A program made the translations under genes and the position numbers. The notes under the pieces were generated by a model. That model searched no databases and had not been told where the DNA came from. It saw only the letters and a list, made by a program, of their open reading frames with translations. Of a DNA stretch of 64,000 bases, positions 12,900-27,440 are shown one piece after another; position 1 is the stretch's first letter; every line of letters starts with the position of its first letter. Source of the DNA: Sabellastarte sp. h YS-2021 (taxonomy: Eukaryota; Annelida; Polychaeta; Sabellida; Sabellidae); assembly GCA_964017235.1 (NCBI GenBank), contig OZ024936.1:56533028-56597027 (forward strand), read 5' to 3'.

Positions 12900-15800
12900 T
12901 TTCTTTTGCTCCATAATTGCTATTATTAATCAACAGCCTTGGTGGGTTGTGGGTAAATAGCTTATTTGAACAATATACCTGCACTTAGGAGGTCATTTTT
13001 ATGCACTTATAGCATCTAAAAGCCCCATCACTTTGAGATTTTTACATTTAGTGCTGTTTTTTTTTCTTTTAACTATTCCATAAATACCAGAAGTTTATAT
13101 TCATCACTGGGTATTGACACTCTGAGGTCAGGCAGAATACAAGCAAACTCTGTCTTGGGGCTCTTAGAAGGTCATATTTGGTCTCATTTTGTCCTCTAAA
13201 AGCCCCTGTATATGCCTTAATCATAAAAAATCAATGACAGCTTTTGTTTTTTTGTGACTTTCTAATATGTTAGCTTCTTCGCCCAAGGGCTTATTTGGGT
13301 ATTTTCTGTTGCTCCATAATTGTCATTATTAAGGAACAGGCCTTGATGGGTTGTGGGTAAATGGCATATATGAACAATATACCTTCACTTAGGAGGTAAT
13401 TTTTAGCCCTCATATCATCTAACAGCCCCCATCAGTTTTAGATTGTTAGATTGAGTGCTGGTTTGGTCTTTTAACTGTTCCATAAATACCAGAATAGTTA
13501 ATATTCATCACTGGGTATTGGTAGTTTGAGGATAGGCAGAATACAAGCAACCTCTGTCTTGGGGCTCTTAGAAGGTCATATTTGGTCTCATTTTGTCCTC
13601 TAACAGCCCCTGTATATGATTTGATCGTAAAAGGTCAATGACACCTTTTGTTTATTGGAGACTTTCTAATATGCTATCTTGCTTGCCTAGGGGCTTATTT
13701 GGGTATTTTCTTTTGCTCCATAATTGCTATTATTAATCAACAGCCTTGGTGGGTTGTGGGTAAATAGCTTATTTGAACAATATACCTGCACTTAGGAGGT
13801 CATTTTTATGCACTTATAGCATCTAAAAGCCCCATAAGTTTGAGATTGTTACATTTAGTGCTGTTTTTTTTTTCTTTTAACTGTTCCATAAATACCAGAA
13901 GTTTATATTCAAAACTGGGTATTGACAGTCTGAGGTCAGGCAGAATACAAGCAAACTCTGTCTTGGGGCTCTTAGAAGGTCATACTTGGTCTCATTTTGT
14001 CCTCTAACAGCCCCTGTATATGACTTGATCATAAAAAATCAATGATAGATTTTGTTTTTTTGTGACTTTCTAATATGTTAGCTTGGTCGCCCAAGGGCTT
14101 ATTTGGGTATTTTCTGTTGCTCCATAATTGTCATTATTAAGGAACAGGCCTTGATGGGTTGTGGGTAAATGGCATATATGAACAATATACCTTCACTTAG
14201 GAGGTAATTTTTAGCCCTCATATCATCTAACAGCCCCCATCAGTTTTAGATTGTTAGATTGAGTGCTGGTTTGGTCTTTTAACTGTTCCATAAATACCAG
14301 AATAGTTAATATTCATCACTGGGTATTGGTAGTTTGAGGATAGGCAGAATACAAGCAACCTCTGTCTTGGGGCTCTTAGAAGGTCATATTTGGTCTCATT
14401 TTGTCCTCTAACAGCCCCTGTATATGATTTGATCGTAAAAGGTCAATGACACCTTTTGTTTATTGGAGACTTTCTAATATGCTATCTTGCTTGCCTAGGG
14501 GCTTATTTGGGTATTTTCTTTTGCTCCATAATTGCTATTATTAATCAACAGCCTTGGTGGGTTGTGGGTAAATAGCTTATTTGAACAATATACCTGCACT
14601 TAGGAGGTCATTTTTATGCACTTATAGCATCTAAAAGCCCCATAAGTTTGAGATTGTTACATTTAGTGCTGTTTTTTTTTTCTTTTAACTATTCCATAAA
14701 TACCAGAAGTTTATATTCATCACTGGGTATTGACACTCTGAGGTCAGGCAGAATACAAGCAAACTCTGTCTTGGGGCTCTTAGAAGGTCATATTTGGTCT
14801 CATTTTGTCCTCTAAAAGCCCCTGTATATGCCTTAATCATAAAAAATCAATGACAGCTTTTGTTTTTTGTGACTTTCTAATATGTTAGCTTCTTCGCCCA
14901 AGGGCTTATTTGGGTATTTTCTGTTGCTCCATAATTGTCATTATTAAGGAACAGGCCTTGATGGGTTGTGGGTAAATGGCATATATGAACAATATACCTT
15001 CACTTAGGAGGTCATTTTTAGCCCTCATATCATCTAACAGCCCCCATCAGTTTTAGATTGTTAGATTGAGTGCTGGTTTGGTCTTTTAACTGTTCCATAA
15101 ATACCAGAATAGTTAATATTCATCACTGGGTATTGGTAGTTTGAGGATAGGCAGAATACAAGCAACCTCTGTCTTGGGGCTCTTAGAAGGTCATATTTGG
15201 TCTCATTTTGTCCTCTAACAGCCCCTGTATATGATTTGATCGTAAAAGGTCAATGACACCTTTTGTTTATTGGAGACTTTCTAATATGCTATCTTGCTTG
15301 CCTAGGGGCTTATTTGGGTATTTTCTTTTGCTCCATAATTGCTATTATTAATCAACAGCCTTGGTGGGTTGTGGGTAAATAGCTTATTTGAACAATATAC
15401 CTGCACTTAGGAGGTCATTTTTATGCACTTATAGCATCTAAAAGCCCCATAAGTTTGAGATTGTTACATTTAGTGCTGTTTTTTTTTTCTTTTAACTGTT
15501 CCATAAATACCAGAAGTTTATATTCAAAACTGGGTATTGACAGTCTGAGGTCAGGCAGAATACAAGCAAACTCTGTCTTGGGGCTCTTAGAAGGTCATAC
15601 TTGGTCTCATTTTGTCCTCTAACAGCCCCTGTATATGACTTGATCATAAAAAATCAATGATAGATTTTGTTTTTTTGTGACTTTCTAATATGTTAGCTTG
15701 GTCGCCCAAGGGCTTATTTGGGTATTTTCTGTTGCTCCATAATTGTCATTATTAAGGAACAGGCCTTGATGGGTTGTGGGTAAATGGTATATATGAACAA

Positions 15801-16130
15801 TATACCTTCACTTAGGAGGTCATTTTTAGCCCTCATATCATCTAACAGCCCCATCAGTTTTAGATTGTTAGATTGAGTGCTGGTTTGGTCTTTTAACTGT
15901 TCCATAAATACCAGAATAGTTAATATTCATCACTGGGTATTGGTAGTTTGAGGATAGGCAGAATACAAGCAAACTCTGTCTTGGGGCTCTTAGAAGGTCA
16001 TATTTGGTCTCATTTTGTCCTCTAACAGCCCCTGTATATGATTTGATCGTAAAAGGTCAATGACACCTTTTGTTTATTGGAGACTTTCTAATATGCTATC
16101 TTGCTTGCCTAGGGGCTTATTTGGGTATTT
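12900..16130. repeat. Second tetramer duplication (about 1,615 bp) inside block 1
   Basis: A variant ATTGACACTCTGAGG occurs at about 13,115 and 14,730, TATTCAAAACTGGG at about 13,907 and 15,523, and AATGATAGATTTTG at about 14,041 and 15,656. Each pair is about 1,615 bp apart, so one tetramer was copied as a unit. The CAGCCCCCATCAG variant is carried by several successive B monomers here (near 12,617, 13,427, 14,236 and 15,044), consistent with local spread. Confidence 0.75.
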
Positions 16131-16519
16131 TCTTTTGCTCCATAATTGTTATTATTAATCAACAGCCTTGGTGGGTTGTGGGTAAATAGCTTATTTGAAC
16201 AATATACCTGCACTTAGGAGGTCATTTTTATGCACTTATAGCATCTAAAAGCCCCATAAGTTTGAGATTGTTACATTTAGTGCTGTTTTTTTTTCTTTTA
16301 ACTGTTCCATAAATACCAGAAGTTTATATTCATCACTGGGTATTGACAGTCTGAGGTCAGGCAGAATACAAGCAAACTCTGTCTTGGGGCTCTTAGAAGG
16401 TCATATTTGGTCTCATTTTGTCCTCTAAAAGCCCCTGTATATGCCTTAATCATAAAAAATCAATGACAGCTTTTGTTTTTTTGTGACTTTCTAATATGTT
16501 AGCTTCTTCGCCCAAGGGC

Positions 16520-19500
16520 TTATTTGGGTATTTTCTGTTGCTCCATAATTGTCATTATTAAGGAACAGGCCTTGATGGGTTGTGCGTAAATAGCATATAT
16601 GAACAATATACCTTCACTTAGGAGGTCATTTTTAGCACTTATAGCATCGAACAGCCCCATCAGTTTGAGATTGTTAGATTGAGTGCTGGTTTGGTCTTTT
16701 AACTGTTCCATAAATACCAGAATAGTTAATATTCATCACTGGGTATTGGTAGTTTGAGGATAGGCAGAATGCAAGCAAACTCTTTCTTGGGGCTCTTAGA
16801 AGGTCATTTTTGGTCTCATTTTGTCCTCTAACAGCCCCTGTATATGATTTGATCATAAAAAATCAATGATAGCTTTTGTCTATTTGTGACTTTCTAATAT
16901 GTTAGCTTGGTCGCCCAAGGGCTTATTTGGGTATTTTCTGTTGCTCCTTAATTATTATTATTAAGGAACAGGCCTTGATGGGTTGTGGGTAAATAGCATA
17001 TATAAACAATATACCTTCACTTATGAGGTAATTTTTAGCACTTATAGCATCTAACAGCCCCATTAATTTGAGATTGTTAGATTGAGTACTGGTTTTGTCT
17101 TTTAACTGTTCCATAAATACCAGAATAGTTAATAATCATCACCGGGTATTGATAGTTTGAGGATAGGCAGAATAGAAGCAAACTCTGTCTTTTTTTCCTC
17201 TAACAGCCCCTGTATATCATTTGATCAAAAATAGTCAATGACAGCTTTTGTTTATTTGTGACCATCTAATATGCTATCTTGCTTCCCTAATGGCTTATTT
17301 GGGTATTTTCTGTTGCTCCATAATTGCTATTATTAATCAACAGCCCTTGATGTCTTGTCGGTAAATGGCATATATGAACAATATACCTTCACTTAGGAGG
17401 TCATTTTTATGCACTTATAGCATCTAAAAGCCGCATCAGTTTGAGATTGTTACATTTAGTGCTGTTTTTTTCTTTTAACTGTTCCATAAATACCAGAAGT
17501 TTATATTCATCACTGGGTATTGACAGTCTGAGGTCAGGAAGAATACAAGCAAACTCTGTCTTGGGGCTCTTAGAAGGTCATATTTGGTCTCATTTTGTCC
17601 TCTAACAGCACCAGCATTTGATTTGATTATAAAAAATCAATGACAACTTTTGTTTATTTGTCACTTTCTAATATGTTAGCTTGGTCGCCCAAGGGCTTAT
17701 TTGGGTATTTTCTGTTGCTCCATAATTGTCATTATTAAGGAACAGGCCTTGATGGGTTGTGGGTGAATAGCATATATGAACAATATACCTTCACTTAGGA
17801 GGTCATTTTTAGGACTTATAGCATCTAACAGCCCCATCAGTTTGAGATTGTTAGATTGAGTGCTGGTTTGGTCTTTTAACTGTTCCATAAATACCAGAAT
17901 AGTTATTATTCATCACTGGGTATTGGTAGTTTGAGGATAGGCAGAATACAAGCAAACTCTGTCTTGGGGCTCTTAGAAGGTCATATTTGGTCTCATTTTG
18001 TCCTCTAACAGCCCCTGTATATGATTTGATCATAAAAAGTCAATGACAGCTTTTGTTTATTGGAGACCATCTAATATGCTATCTTGCTTGCCTAAGGGCT
18101 TATTTGGGTATTTTCTTTTGCTCCTTAATTGCTTTTATTAATCAACAGCCCTTGATGGGTTGTGTGTAAATAGCATATTTGAACAATATACCTGCACTTA
18201 GGAGGTCATTTTTATACACTTATAGCATCTAAAAGCCCCATAAGTTTGAGATTGTTACATTTAGTGCTGTTTTTTTTCTTTTAACTGTTCCATAAATACC
18301 AGAAGTTTATATTCATCACTGGGTATTGACAGTCTGAGGTCAGGCGGAATACAAGCAATCTCTGTCTTGGGGCTCTTAGAAGGTCATATTTGGTCTCATT
18401 TTGTCCTCTAACAGCCCCTGTATATGACTTGATCATAAAAAATCAATGACAAATTTTGTTTTTTTGTGACTCTCTAATATATTAGCTTAGTCGCCCAAGG
18501 GCTTATTTGGGTATTTTCTGTTGCTCCATATTTGTCATTATTAAGGAACAGGCCTTGATGGGTTGTGGGTAAATAGTATATATGAACAATATACCTTCAC
18601 TTAGGAGGTCATTTTTAGCACTTATAGCATCTATCTATCTAACAGCCCCATCAGTTTGAGATTGTTAGATTGAGTGCTGGTTTGGTCTTTTAACTGTTCC
18701 ATAAATACCAGAATAGTTAATATTCATCACTGGGTATTGGTAGTTTGAGGATAGGCAGAATACAAGCAAACTCTGTCTTGGGGCTCTTAGAAGGTCATAT
18801 TTGGTCTCATTTTGTCTTCTAACAGCCCCTGTATATGATTTGATCATAAAAAGTCAATGACAGCTTTTGTTTATTTGTGACCATCTAATATGCTATCTTG
18901 CTTGCCTAATGGCTTATTTGGGTATTTTCTGTTGTTCCATAATTGCTATTATTAATCAACAGGCCTTGATGGGTTGTGGGTAAATAGCATATATGAACAA
19001 TATACGTGCACTTAGGAGGTCATTTTTATGCACATATAGCATCTAAAAGCCCCATCAGTTTGAGATTGTCACATTTAGTGCTGTTTTTTTTTCTTTTAAC
19101 TGTTCCATAAATACCTGAAGTTTATATTCATCACTGGGTATTGACAGTCTGAGGTCAGGCAGAATACAAGCAAACTCGGTCTTGGGGCTCTTAGAAGGTC
19201 ATATTTGGTCTCATTTTGTCCTCTAACAGCCCCTGTATATGACTTGATCATAAAAAATCAATGACAGCTTTTGTTTATTTGTGACTTTCTAATATGTTCG
19301 CTTGGTCACCCAAGGGCTTATTTGGGTATTTTCTGTTGCTCCATAATTGTCATTATTAATGAACAGGCCTTGATGGGTTGTGGGTAAATAGCATATATGA
19401 ACAATATACCTTCACTTAGGAGGTAATTTTTAGCACTTATAGCATCTAACAGCCCCATTAGTTTGAGATTGTTAGATTGAGTACTGGTTTGGTCTTTTAA

Positions 19501-19869
19501 CTATTCCATAAATACCAGAATAGTTAATAATCATCACTGGGTATTGATAGTTTCAGGATAGGCAGAATACAAGCAAACTCTGTCTTTTCTGTCCTCTAAC
19601 AGCCCCTGTATATCATTTGATCATAAAGAGTCAATGACAGCTTTTGTTTATTTGTGACCATCTAATATGCTATCTTGCTTGCCTAAGGGCTTATTTGGGT
19701 ATTTTCTGTTGCTCCATAATTGCTATTATTAATCAACAGCCCTTGATGGGTTGTCGGTAAATGGCATATATGAACAATATACCTGCAATTAGGAGGTCAT
19801 TTTTATGCACTTATAGCATCTAAAAGCCCCATAAGTTTGAGATTGTTACATTTAGTGCTGTTTTTTTTC
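16520..19869. repeat. Satellite block 2: mixed, more divergent monomers
   Basis: The strict dimer order breaks down here. Two B-like monomers are adjacent at 16,520 and 16,923, and monomers carry private changes such as a GCATCTATCTATCTAAC expansion near 18,628. The monomer at 16,923 resembles one position of the 1,570-bp unit found further right, including the shortened CTCTGTCTTTTTTTCC segment. The region looks like a transition between two separately homogenised arrays. No coding sequence is seen. Confidence 0.85.
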
Positions 19870-22800
19870 TTTTAACTGTTCCATAAATATCAGATTAGTT
19901 AATATTCATCACTGGGTATTGGTAGTTTGAGAATAGGCAGAATACAAGCAAACTCTTTCTTGGGGCTCTTAGAAGGTCATTTTTGATCTCATTTTGTCCT
20001 CTAACAGCCCCTGTATATGATTTGATCATAAAAAATCAATTACAGCTTTTGTCTATTTGTGACTTTCTAATATGTTAGCTTGGTCGCCCAAGGGCTTATT
20101 TGGGTAATTTCTGTTGCTCCATAATTGTTATTATTAAGGAACAGGCCTTGATGGGTTGTGGGTAAATAGCATATATGAACAATATACCTTCACTTATGAG
20201 GTAATTTTTAGCACTTATAGCATCTAACAGCCCCATTAGTTTGAGATTGTTAGATTGAGTACTGGTTTGGTCTTTTAACTGTTCCATAAATACCAGAATA
20301 GTTAATAATCATCACCGGGTATTGATAGTTTGAGGATAGGCAGAATAGAAGCAAACTCTGTCTTTTTTGTCCTCTAACAGCCCCTGTATATCATTTGATC
20401 ATAAATAGTCAATGACAGCTTTTGTTTATTTGTGACCATCTAATATGCTATCTTGCTTGCCTAATGGCTTATTTGGGTATTTTCTTTTGCTCCATAATTG
20501 CTATTATTAATCAACAGCCCTTGATGTCTTGTCGGTAAATGGCATATATGAACAATATACCTTCACTTAGGAGGTCATTTTTATGCACTTATAGCTTCTA
20601 AAAGCCCCATCAGTTTGAGATTGTTACATTTAGTGCTGTTTTTTTCTTTTAACTGTTCCATAAATACCAGAAGTTTATATTCATCACTGGGTATTGACAG
20701 CATGAGGTGAGGAATAATACAAGCAAACTCTGTCTTGGGGCTCTTAGAAGGTCATATTTGGTCTCATTTTATCCTCTAACAGCCCCTGTATATGATTTGA
20801 TCGTAAAAGGTCAATGACAGCTTTTGTTTATTGGAGACTTTCTAATATGCTATCTTGCTTGCCTAAGGGCTTATTTGGGTATTTTATTGTGCTCCATAAT
20901 TGCTATTATTAATCAACAGCCCTTGATGGGTTGTGGGTAAATAGCATATTTGAACAATATACCTGCACTTAGGAGGTCATTTTTATGCACTTATAGCATC
21001 TAAAAGCCCCATCAGTTTGAGATTGTTACATTTAGTGCTGTTTTTCTCTTTTAACTGTTCCATAAATACCAGAAGTTTCTATTCATCACTGGGTATTGAC
21101 AGTCTGAGGTCAGGCAGAATACAAGCAAACTCTGTCTTGGGGCTCTTAGAAGGTCATATTTTGTCCTCTAACAGCCCCTGTATATGACTTGATCATAAAA
21201 AATCAATGACAAATTTTGTTTTTTTGTGACTTTCTAATATGTTAGCTTGGTCGCCCAAGGGCTTATTTGGGTATTTTCTGTTGCTCCATAATTGTCATTA
21301 TTAAGGAACAGGCCTTGATGGGTTGTGGGTAAATAGCATATATGAACAATATACCTTCACTTAGGAGGTCATTTTTAGCACTTATAGCATCTAACAGCCC
21401 CATCAGTTTGAGATTGTTAGATTGAGTGCTGGTTTGGTCTTTTAACTGTTCCATAAATACCAGAATACTTAATATTCATCACTGGGTATTGGTAGTTTGA
21501 GGATAGGCAGAATACAAGCAAACTCTTTCTTGGGGCTCTTAGAAGGTCATTTTTGATCTCATTTTGTCCTCTAACAGCCCCTGTATATGATTTGATCATA
21601 AAAAATCAATGACAGCTTTTGTCTATTTGTGACTTTCTAATATGTTAGCTTGGTCGCCCAAGGGCTTATTTGGGTATTTTCTGTTGCTCCATAATTGTTA
21701 TTATTAAGGAACAGGCCTTGATGGGTTGTGGGTAAATAGCATATATGAACAATATACCTTCACTTATGAGGTAATTTTTAGCACTTATAGCATCTAACAG
21801 CCCCATTAGTTTGAGATTGTTGGATTGAGTACTGGTTTGGTCTTTTAACTGTTCCATAAATACCAGAATAGTTAATAATCATCACCGGGTATTGATAGTT
21901 TGAGGATAGGCAGAATAGAAGCAAACTCTGTCTTTTTTGTCCTCTAACAGCCCCTGTATATCATTTGATCATAAATAGTCAATGACAGCTTTTGTTTATT
22001 TGTGACCATCTAATATGCTATCTTGCTTGCCTAATGGCTTATTTGGGTATTTTCTTTTGCTCCATAATTGCTATTATTAATCAACAGCCCTTGATGTCTT
22101 GTCGGTAAATGGCATATATGAACAATATACCTTCACTTAGGAGGTCATTTTTATGCACTTATAGCATCTAAAAGCCCCATCACTTTGAGATTGTTACATT
22201 TAGTGCTGTTTTTTTCTTTTAACTGTTCCATAAATACCAGAAGTTTATATTCATCACTGGGTATTGAGAGCCTGAGGTCAGGAAGAATACAAGCAAACTC
22301 TGTCTTGGGGCTCTTAGAAGGTCATATTTGGTCTCATTTTATCCTCTAACAGCCCCTGTATATGATTTGATCGTAAAAGGTCAATGACAGCTTTTGTTTA
22401 TTGGAGACTTTCTAATATGCTATCTTGCTTGCCTAAGGGCTTATTTGGGTATTTTATTGTGCTCCATAATTGCTATTATTAATCAACAGCCCTTGATGGG
22501 TTGTGGGTAAATAGCATATTTGAACAATATACCTGCACTTAGGAGGTCATTTTTATGCACTTATAGCATCTAAAAGCCCCATCAGTTTGAGATTGTTACA
22601 TTTAGTGCTGTTTTTCTCTTTTAACTGTTCCATAAATACCAGAAGTTTCTATTCATCACTGGGTATTGACAGTCTGAGGTCAGGCAGAATACAAGCAAAC
22701 TCTGTCTTGGGGCTCTTAGAAGGTCATATTTTGTCCTCTAACAGCCCCTGTATATGACTTGATCATAAAAAATCAATGACAAATTTTGTTTTTTTGTGAC

Positions 22801-25800
22801 TTTCTAATATGTTAGCTTGGTCGCCCAAGGGCTTATTTGGGTATTTTCTGTTGCTCCATAATTGTCATTATTAAGGAACAGGCCTTGATGGGTTGTGGGT
22901 AAATAGCATATATGAACAATATACCTTCACTTAGGAGGTCATTTTTAGCACTTATAGCATCTAACAGCCCCATCAGTTTGAGATTGTTAGATTGAGTGCT
23001 GGTTTGGTCTTTTAACTGTTCCATAAATACCAGAATAGTTAATATTCATCACTGGGTATTGGTAGTTTGAGGATAGGCAGAATACAAGCAAACTCTTTCT
23101 TGGGGCTCTTAGAAGGTCATTTTTGATCTCATTTTGTCCTCTAACAGCCCCTGTATATGATTTGATCATAAAAAATCAATGACAGCTTTTGTCTATTTGT
23201 GACTTTCTAATATGTTAGCTTGGTCGCCCAAGGGCTTATTTGGGTATTTTCTGTTGCTCCATAATTGTTATTATTAAGGAACAGGCCTTGATGGGTTGTG
23301 GGTAAATAGCATATATGAACAATATACCTTCACTTATGAGGTAATTTTTAGCACTTATAGCATCTAACAGCCCCATTAGTTTGAGATTGTTAGATTGAGT
23401 ACTGGTTTGGTCTTTTAACTGTTCCATAAATACCAGAATAGTTAATAATCATCACCGGGTATTGATAGTTTGAGGATAGGCAGAATAGAAGCAAACTCTG
23501 TCTTTTTTGTCCTCTAACAGCCCCTGTATATCATTTGATCATAAATAGTCAATGACAGCTTTTGTTTATTTGTGACCATCTAATATGCTATCTTGCTTGC
23601 CTAATGGCTTATTTGGGTATTTTCTTTTGCTCCATAATTGCTATTATTAATCAACAGCCCTTGATGTCTTGTCGGTAAATGGCATATATGAACAATATAC
23701 CTTCACTTAGGAGGTCATTTTTCTGCACTTATAGCATCTAAAAGCCCCATCACTTTGAGATTGTTACATTTAGTGCTGTTTTTTTCTTTTAACTGTTCCA
23801 TAAATACCAGAAGTTTATATTCATCACTGGGTATTGAGAGCCTGAGGTCAGGAAGAATACAAGCAAACTCTGTCTTGGGGCTCTTAGAAGGTCATATTTG
23901 GTCTCATTTTATCCTCTAACAGCCCCTGTATATGATTTGATCGTAAAAGGTCAATGACAGCTTTTGTTTATTGGAGACTTTCTAATATGCTATCTTGCTT
24001 GCCTAAGGGCTTATTTGAGTATTTTCTTTTGCTCCATAATTGCTATTATTAATCAACAGCCCTTGATGGGTTGTGGGTAAATAGCATATTTGAACAATAT
24101 ACCTGCACTTAGGAGGTCATTTTTATGCACTTATAGCATCTAAAAGCCCCATCAGTTTGAGATTGTTACATTTAGTGCTGTTTTTCTCTTTTAACTGTTC
24201 CATAAATACCAGAAGTTTATATTCATCACTGGGTATTGAGAGCCTGAGGTCAGAAAGAATACAAGCAAACTCTGTCTTGGGGCTCTTAGAAGGTCATATT
24301 TTGTCCTCTAACAGCCCCTGTATATGACTTGATCATAAAAAATCAATGACAAATTTTGTTTTTTTGTGACTTTCTAATATGTTAGCTTGGTCGCCCAAGG
24401 GCTTATTTGGGTATTTTCTGTTGCTCCATAATTGTCATTATTAAGGAACAGGCCTTGATGGGTTGTGGGTAAATAGCATATATGAACAATATACCTTCAC
24501 TTAGGAGGTCATTTTTAGCACTTATAGCATCTAACAGCCCCATCAGTTTGAGATTGTTAGATTGAGTGCTGGTTTGGTCTTTTAACTGTTCCATAAATAC
24601 CAGAATACTTAATATTCATAACTGGGTATTGGTAGTTTGAGGATAGGCAGAATACAAGCAAACTCTTTCTTGGGGCTCTTAGAAGGTCATTTTTGATCTC
24701 ATTTTGTCCTCTAACAGCCCCTGTATATGATTTGATCATAAAAAATCAATGACAGCTTTTGTCTATTTGTGACTTTCTAATATGTTAGCTTGGTCGCCCA
24801 AGGGCTTATTTGGGTATTTTCTGTTGCTCCATAATTGTTATTATTAAGGAACAGGCCTTGATGGGTTGTGGGTAAATAGCATATATGAACAATATACCTT
24901 CACTTATGAGGTAATTTTTAGCACTTATAGCATCTAACAGCCCCATTAGTTTGAGATTGTTAGATTGAGTACTGGTTTGGTCTTTTAACTGTTCCATAAA
25001 TACCAGAATAGTTAATAATCATCACCGGGTATTGATAGTTTGAGGATAGGCAGAATAGAAGCAAACTCTGTCTTTTTTGTCCTCTAACAGCCCCTGTATA
25101 TCATTTGATCATAAATAGTCAATGACAGCTTTTGTTTATTTGTGACCATCTAATATGCTATCTTGCTTGCCTAATGGCTTATTTGGGTATTTTCTTTTGC
25201 TCCATAATTGCTATTATTAATCAACAGCCCTTGATGTCTTGTCGGTAAATGGCATATATGAACAATATACCTTCACTTAGGAGGTCATTTTTCTGCACTT
25301 ATAGCATCTAAAAGCCCCATCACTTTGAGATTGTTACATTTAGTGCTGTTTTTTTCTTTTAACTGTTCCATAAATACCAGAAGTTTATATTCATCACTGG
25401 GTATTGAGAGCCTGAGGTCAGGAAGAATACAAGCAAACTCTGTCTTGGGGCTCTTAGAAGGTCATATTTGGTCTCATTTTATCCTCTAACAGCCCCTGTA
25501 TATGATTTGATCGTAAAAGGTCAATGACAGCTTTTGTTTATTGGAGACTTTCTAATATGCTATCTTGCTTGCCTAAGGGCTTATTTGAGTATTTTCTTTT
25601 GCTCCATAATTGCTATTATTAATCAACAGCCCTTGATGGGTTGTGGGTAAATAGCATATTTGAACAATATACCTGCACTTAGGAGGTCATTTTTATGCAC
25701 TTATAGCATCTAAAAGCCCCATCAGTTTGAGATTGTTACATTTAGTGCTGTTTTTCTCTTTTAACTGTTCCATAAATACCAGAAGTTTATATTCATCACT

Positions 25801-27440
25801 GGGTATTGAGAGCCTGAGGTCAGAAAGAATACAAGCAAACTCTGTCTTGGGGCTCTTAGAAGGTCATATTTTGTCCTCTAACAGCCCCTGTATATGACTT
25901 GATCATAAAAAATCAATGACAAATTTTGTTTTTTTGTGACTTTCTAATATGTTAGCTTGGTCGCCCAAGGGCTTATTTGGGTATTTTCTGTTGCTCCATA
26001 ATTGTCATTATTAAGGAACAGGCCTTGATGGGTTGTGGGTAAATAGCATATATGAACAATATACCTTCACTTAGGAGGTCATTTTTAGCACTTATAGCAT
26101 CTAACAGCCCCATCAGTTTGAGATTGTTAGATTGAGTGCTGGTTTGGTCTTTTAACTGTTCCATAAATACCAGAATACTTAATATTCATCACTGGGTATT
26201 GGTAGTTTGAGGATAGGCAGAATACAAGCAAACTCTTTCTTGGGGCTCTTAGAAGGTCATTTTTGATCTCATTTTGTCCTCTAACAGCCCCTGTATATGA
26301 TTTGATCATAAAAAATCAATGACAGCTTTTGTCTATTTGTGACTTTCTAATATGTTAGCTTGGTCGCCCAAGGGCTTATTTGGGTATTTTCTGTTGCTCC
26401 ATAATTGTTATTATTAAGGAACAGGCCTTGATGGGTTGTGGGTAAATAGCATATATGAACAATATACCTTCACTTATGAGGTAATTTTTAGCACTTATAG
26501 CATCTAACAGCCCCATTAGTTTGAGATTGTTAGATTGAGTACTGGTTTGGTCTTTTAACTGTTCCATAAATACCAGAATAGTTAATAATCATCACCGGGT
26601 ATTGATAGTTTGAGGATAGGCAGAATAGAAGCAAACTCTGTCTTTTTTGTCCTCTAACAGCCCCTGTATATCATTTGATCATAAATAGTCAATGACAGCT
26701 TTTGTTTATTTGTGACCATCTAATATGCTATCTTGCTTGCCTAATGGCTTATTTGGGTATTTTCTTTTGCTCCATAATTGCTATTATTAATCAACAGCCC
26801 TTGATGTCTTGTCGGTAAATGGCATATATGAACAATATACCTTCACTTAGGAGGTCATTTTTCTGCACTTATAGCATCTAAAAGCCCCATCACTTTGAGA
26901 TTGTTACATTTAGTGCTGTTTTTTTCTTTTAACTGTTCCATAAATACCAGAAGTTTATATTCATCACTGGGTATTGAGAGCCTGAGGTCAGGAAGAATAC
27001 AAGCAAACTCTGTCTTGGGGCTCTTAGAAGGTCATATTTGGTCTCATTTTATCCTCTAACAGCCCCTGTATATGATTTGATCGTAAAAGGTCAATGACAG
27101 CTTTTGTTTATTGGAGACTTTCTAATATGCTATCTTGCTTGCCTAAGGGCTTATTTGAGTATTTTCTTTTGCTCCATAATTGCTATTATTAATCAACAGC
27201 CCTTGATGGGTTGTGGGTAAATAGCATATTTGAACAATATACCTGCACTTAGGAGGTCATTTTTATGCACTTATAGCATCTAAAAGCCCCATCAGTTTGA
27301 GATTGTTACATTTAGTGCTGTTTTTCTCTTTTAACTGTTCCATAAATACCAGAAGTTTATATTCATCACTGGGTATTGAGAGCCTGAGGTCAGAAAGAAT
27401 ACAAGCAAACTCTGTCTTGGGGCTCTTAGAAGGTCATATT
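19870..27440. repeat. Satellite block 3: 1,570-bp four-monomer higher-order repeat, about 4.8 copies
   Basis: Landmarks recur at 20,096, 21,666, 23,236, 24,806 and 26,376, and independently at 21,263, 22,833, 24,403 and 25,973, always exactly 1,570 bp apart. The unit holds four monomers. Two are short: one lacks about 30 bp (the GGGGCTCTTAGAAGG segment is absent after CTCTGTCTTTTTTGTCC), another lacks about 9 bp (GGTCATATTTTGTCC), which explains why 1,570 is less than 4 x 402. Copies are nearly identical. The left limit is where similarity to the copy 1,570 bp further on begins (about 19,870), and the right limit is where it is lost (about 27,440). Confidence 0.95.

Larger units (their letters stand above)
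1..16519. repeat. Satellite block 1: 805-bp A-B dimer higher-order repeat
   Basis: About 41 tandem monomers of roughly 402 bp alternate strictly between two classes, so the real repeating unit is a dimer. Recurring landmarks fall at 398, 1205, 2010, 2815, 3620, 4426, 5231, 6037, 6842, 7646 and 8452, a step of 804-807 bp, and the same step continues to 16,520. Dimers differ mainly by single bases and by the length of a T-run. The block is open at the left edge of the window, so its full size is unknown. No gene is present: the short minus-strand ORFs that recur once per dimer are discussed among the rejected items. Confidence 0.97.
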
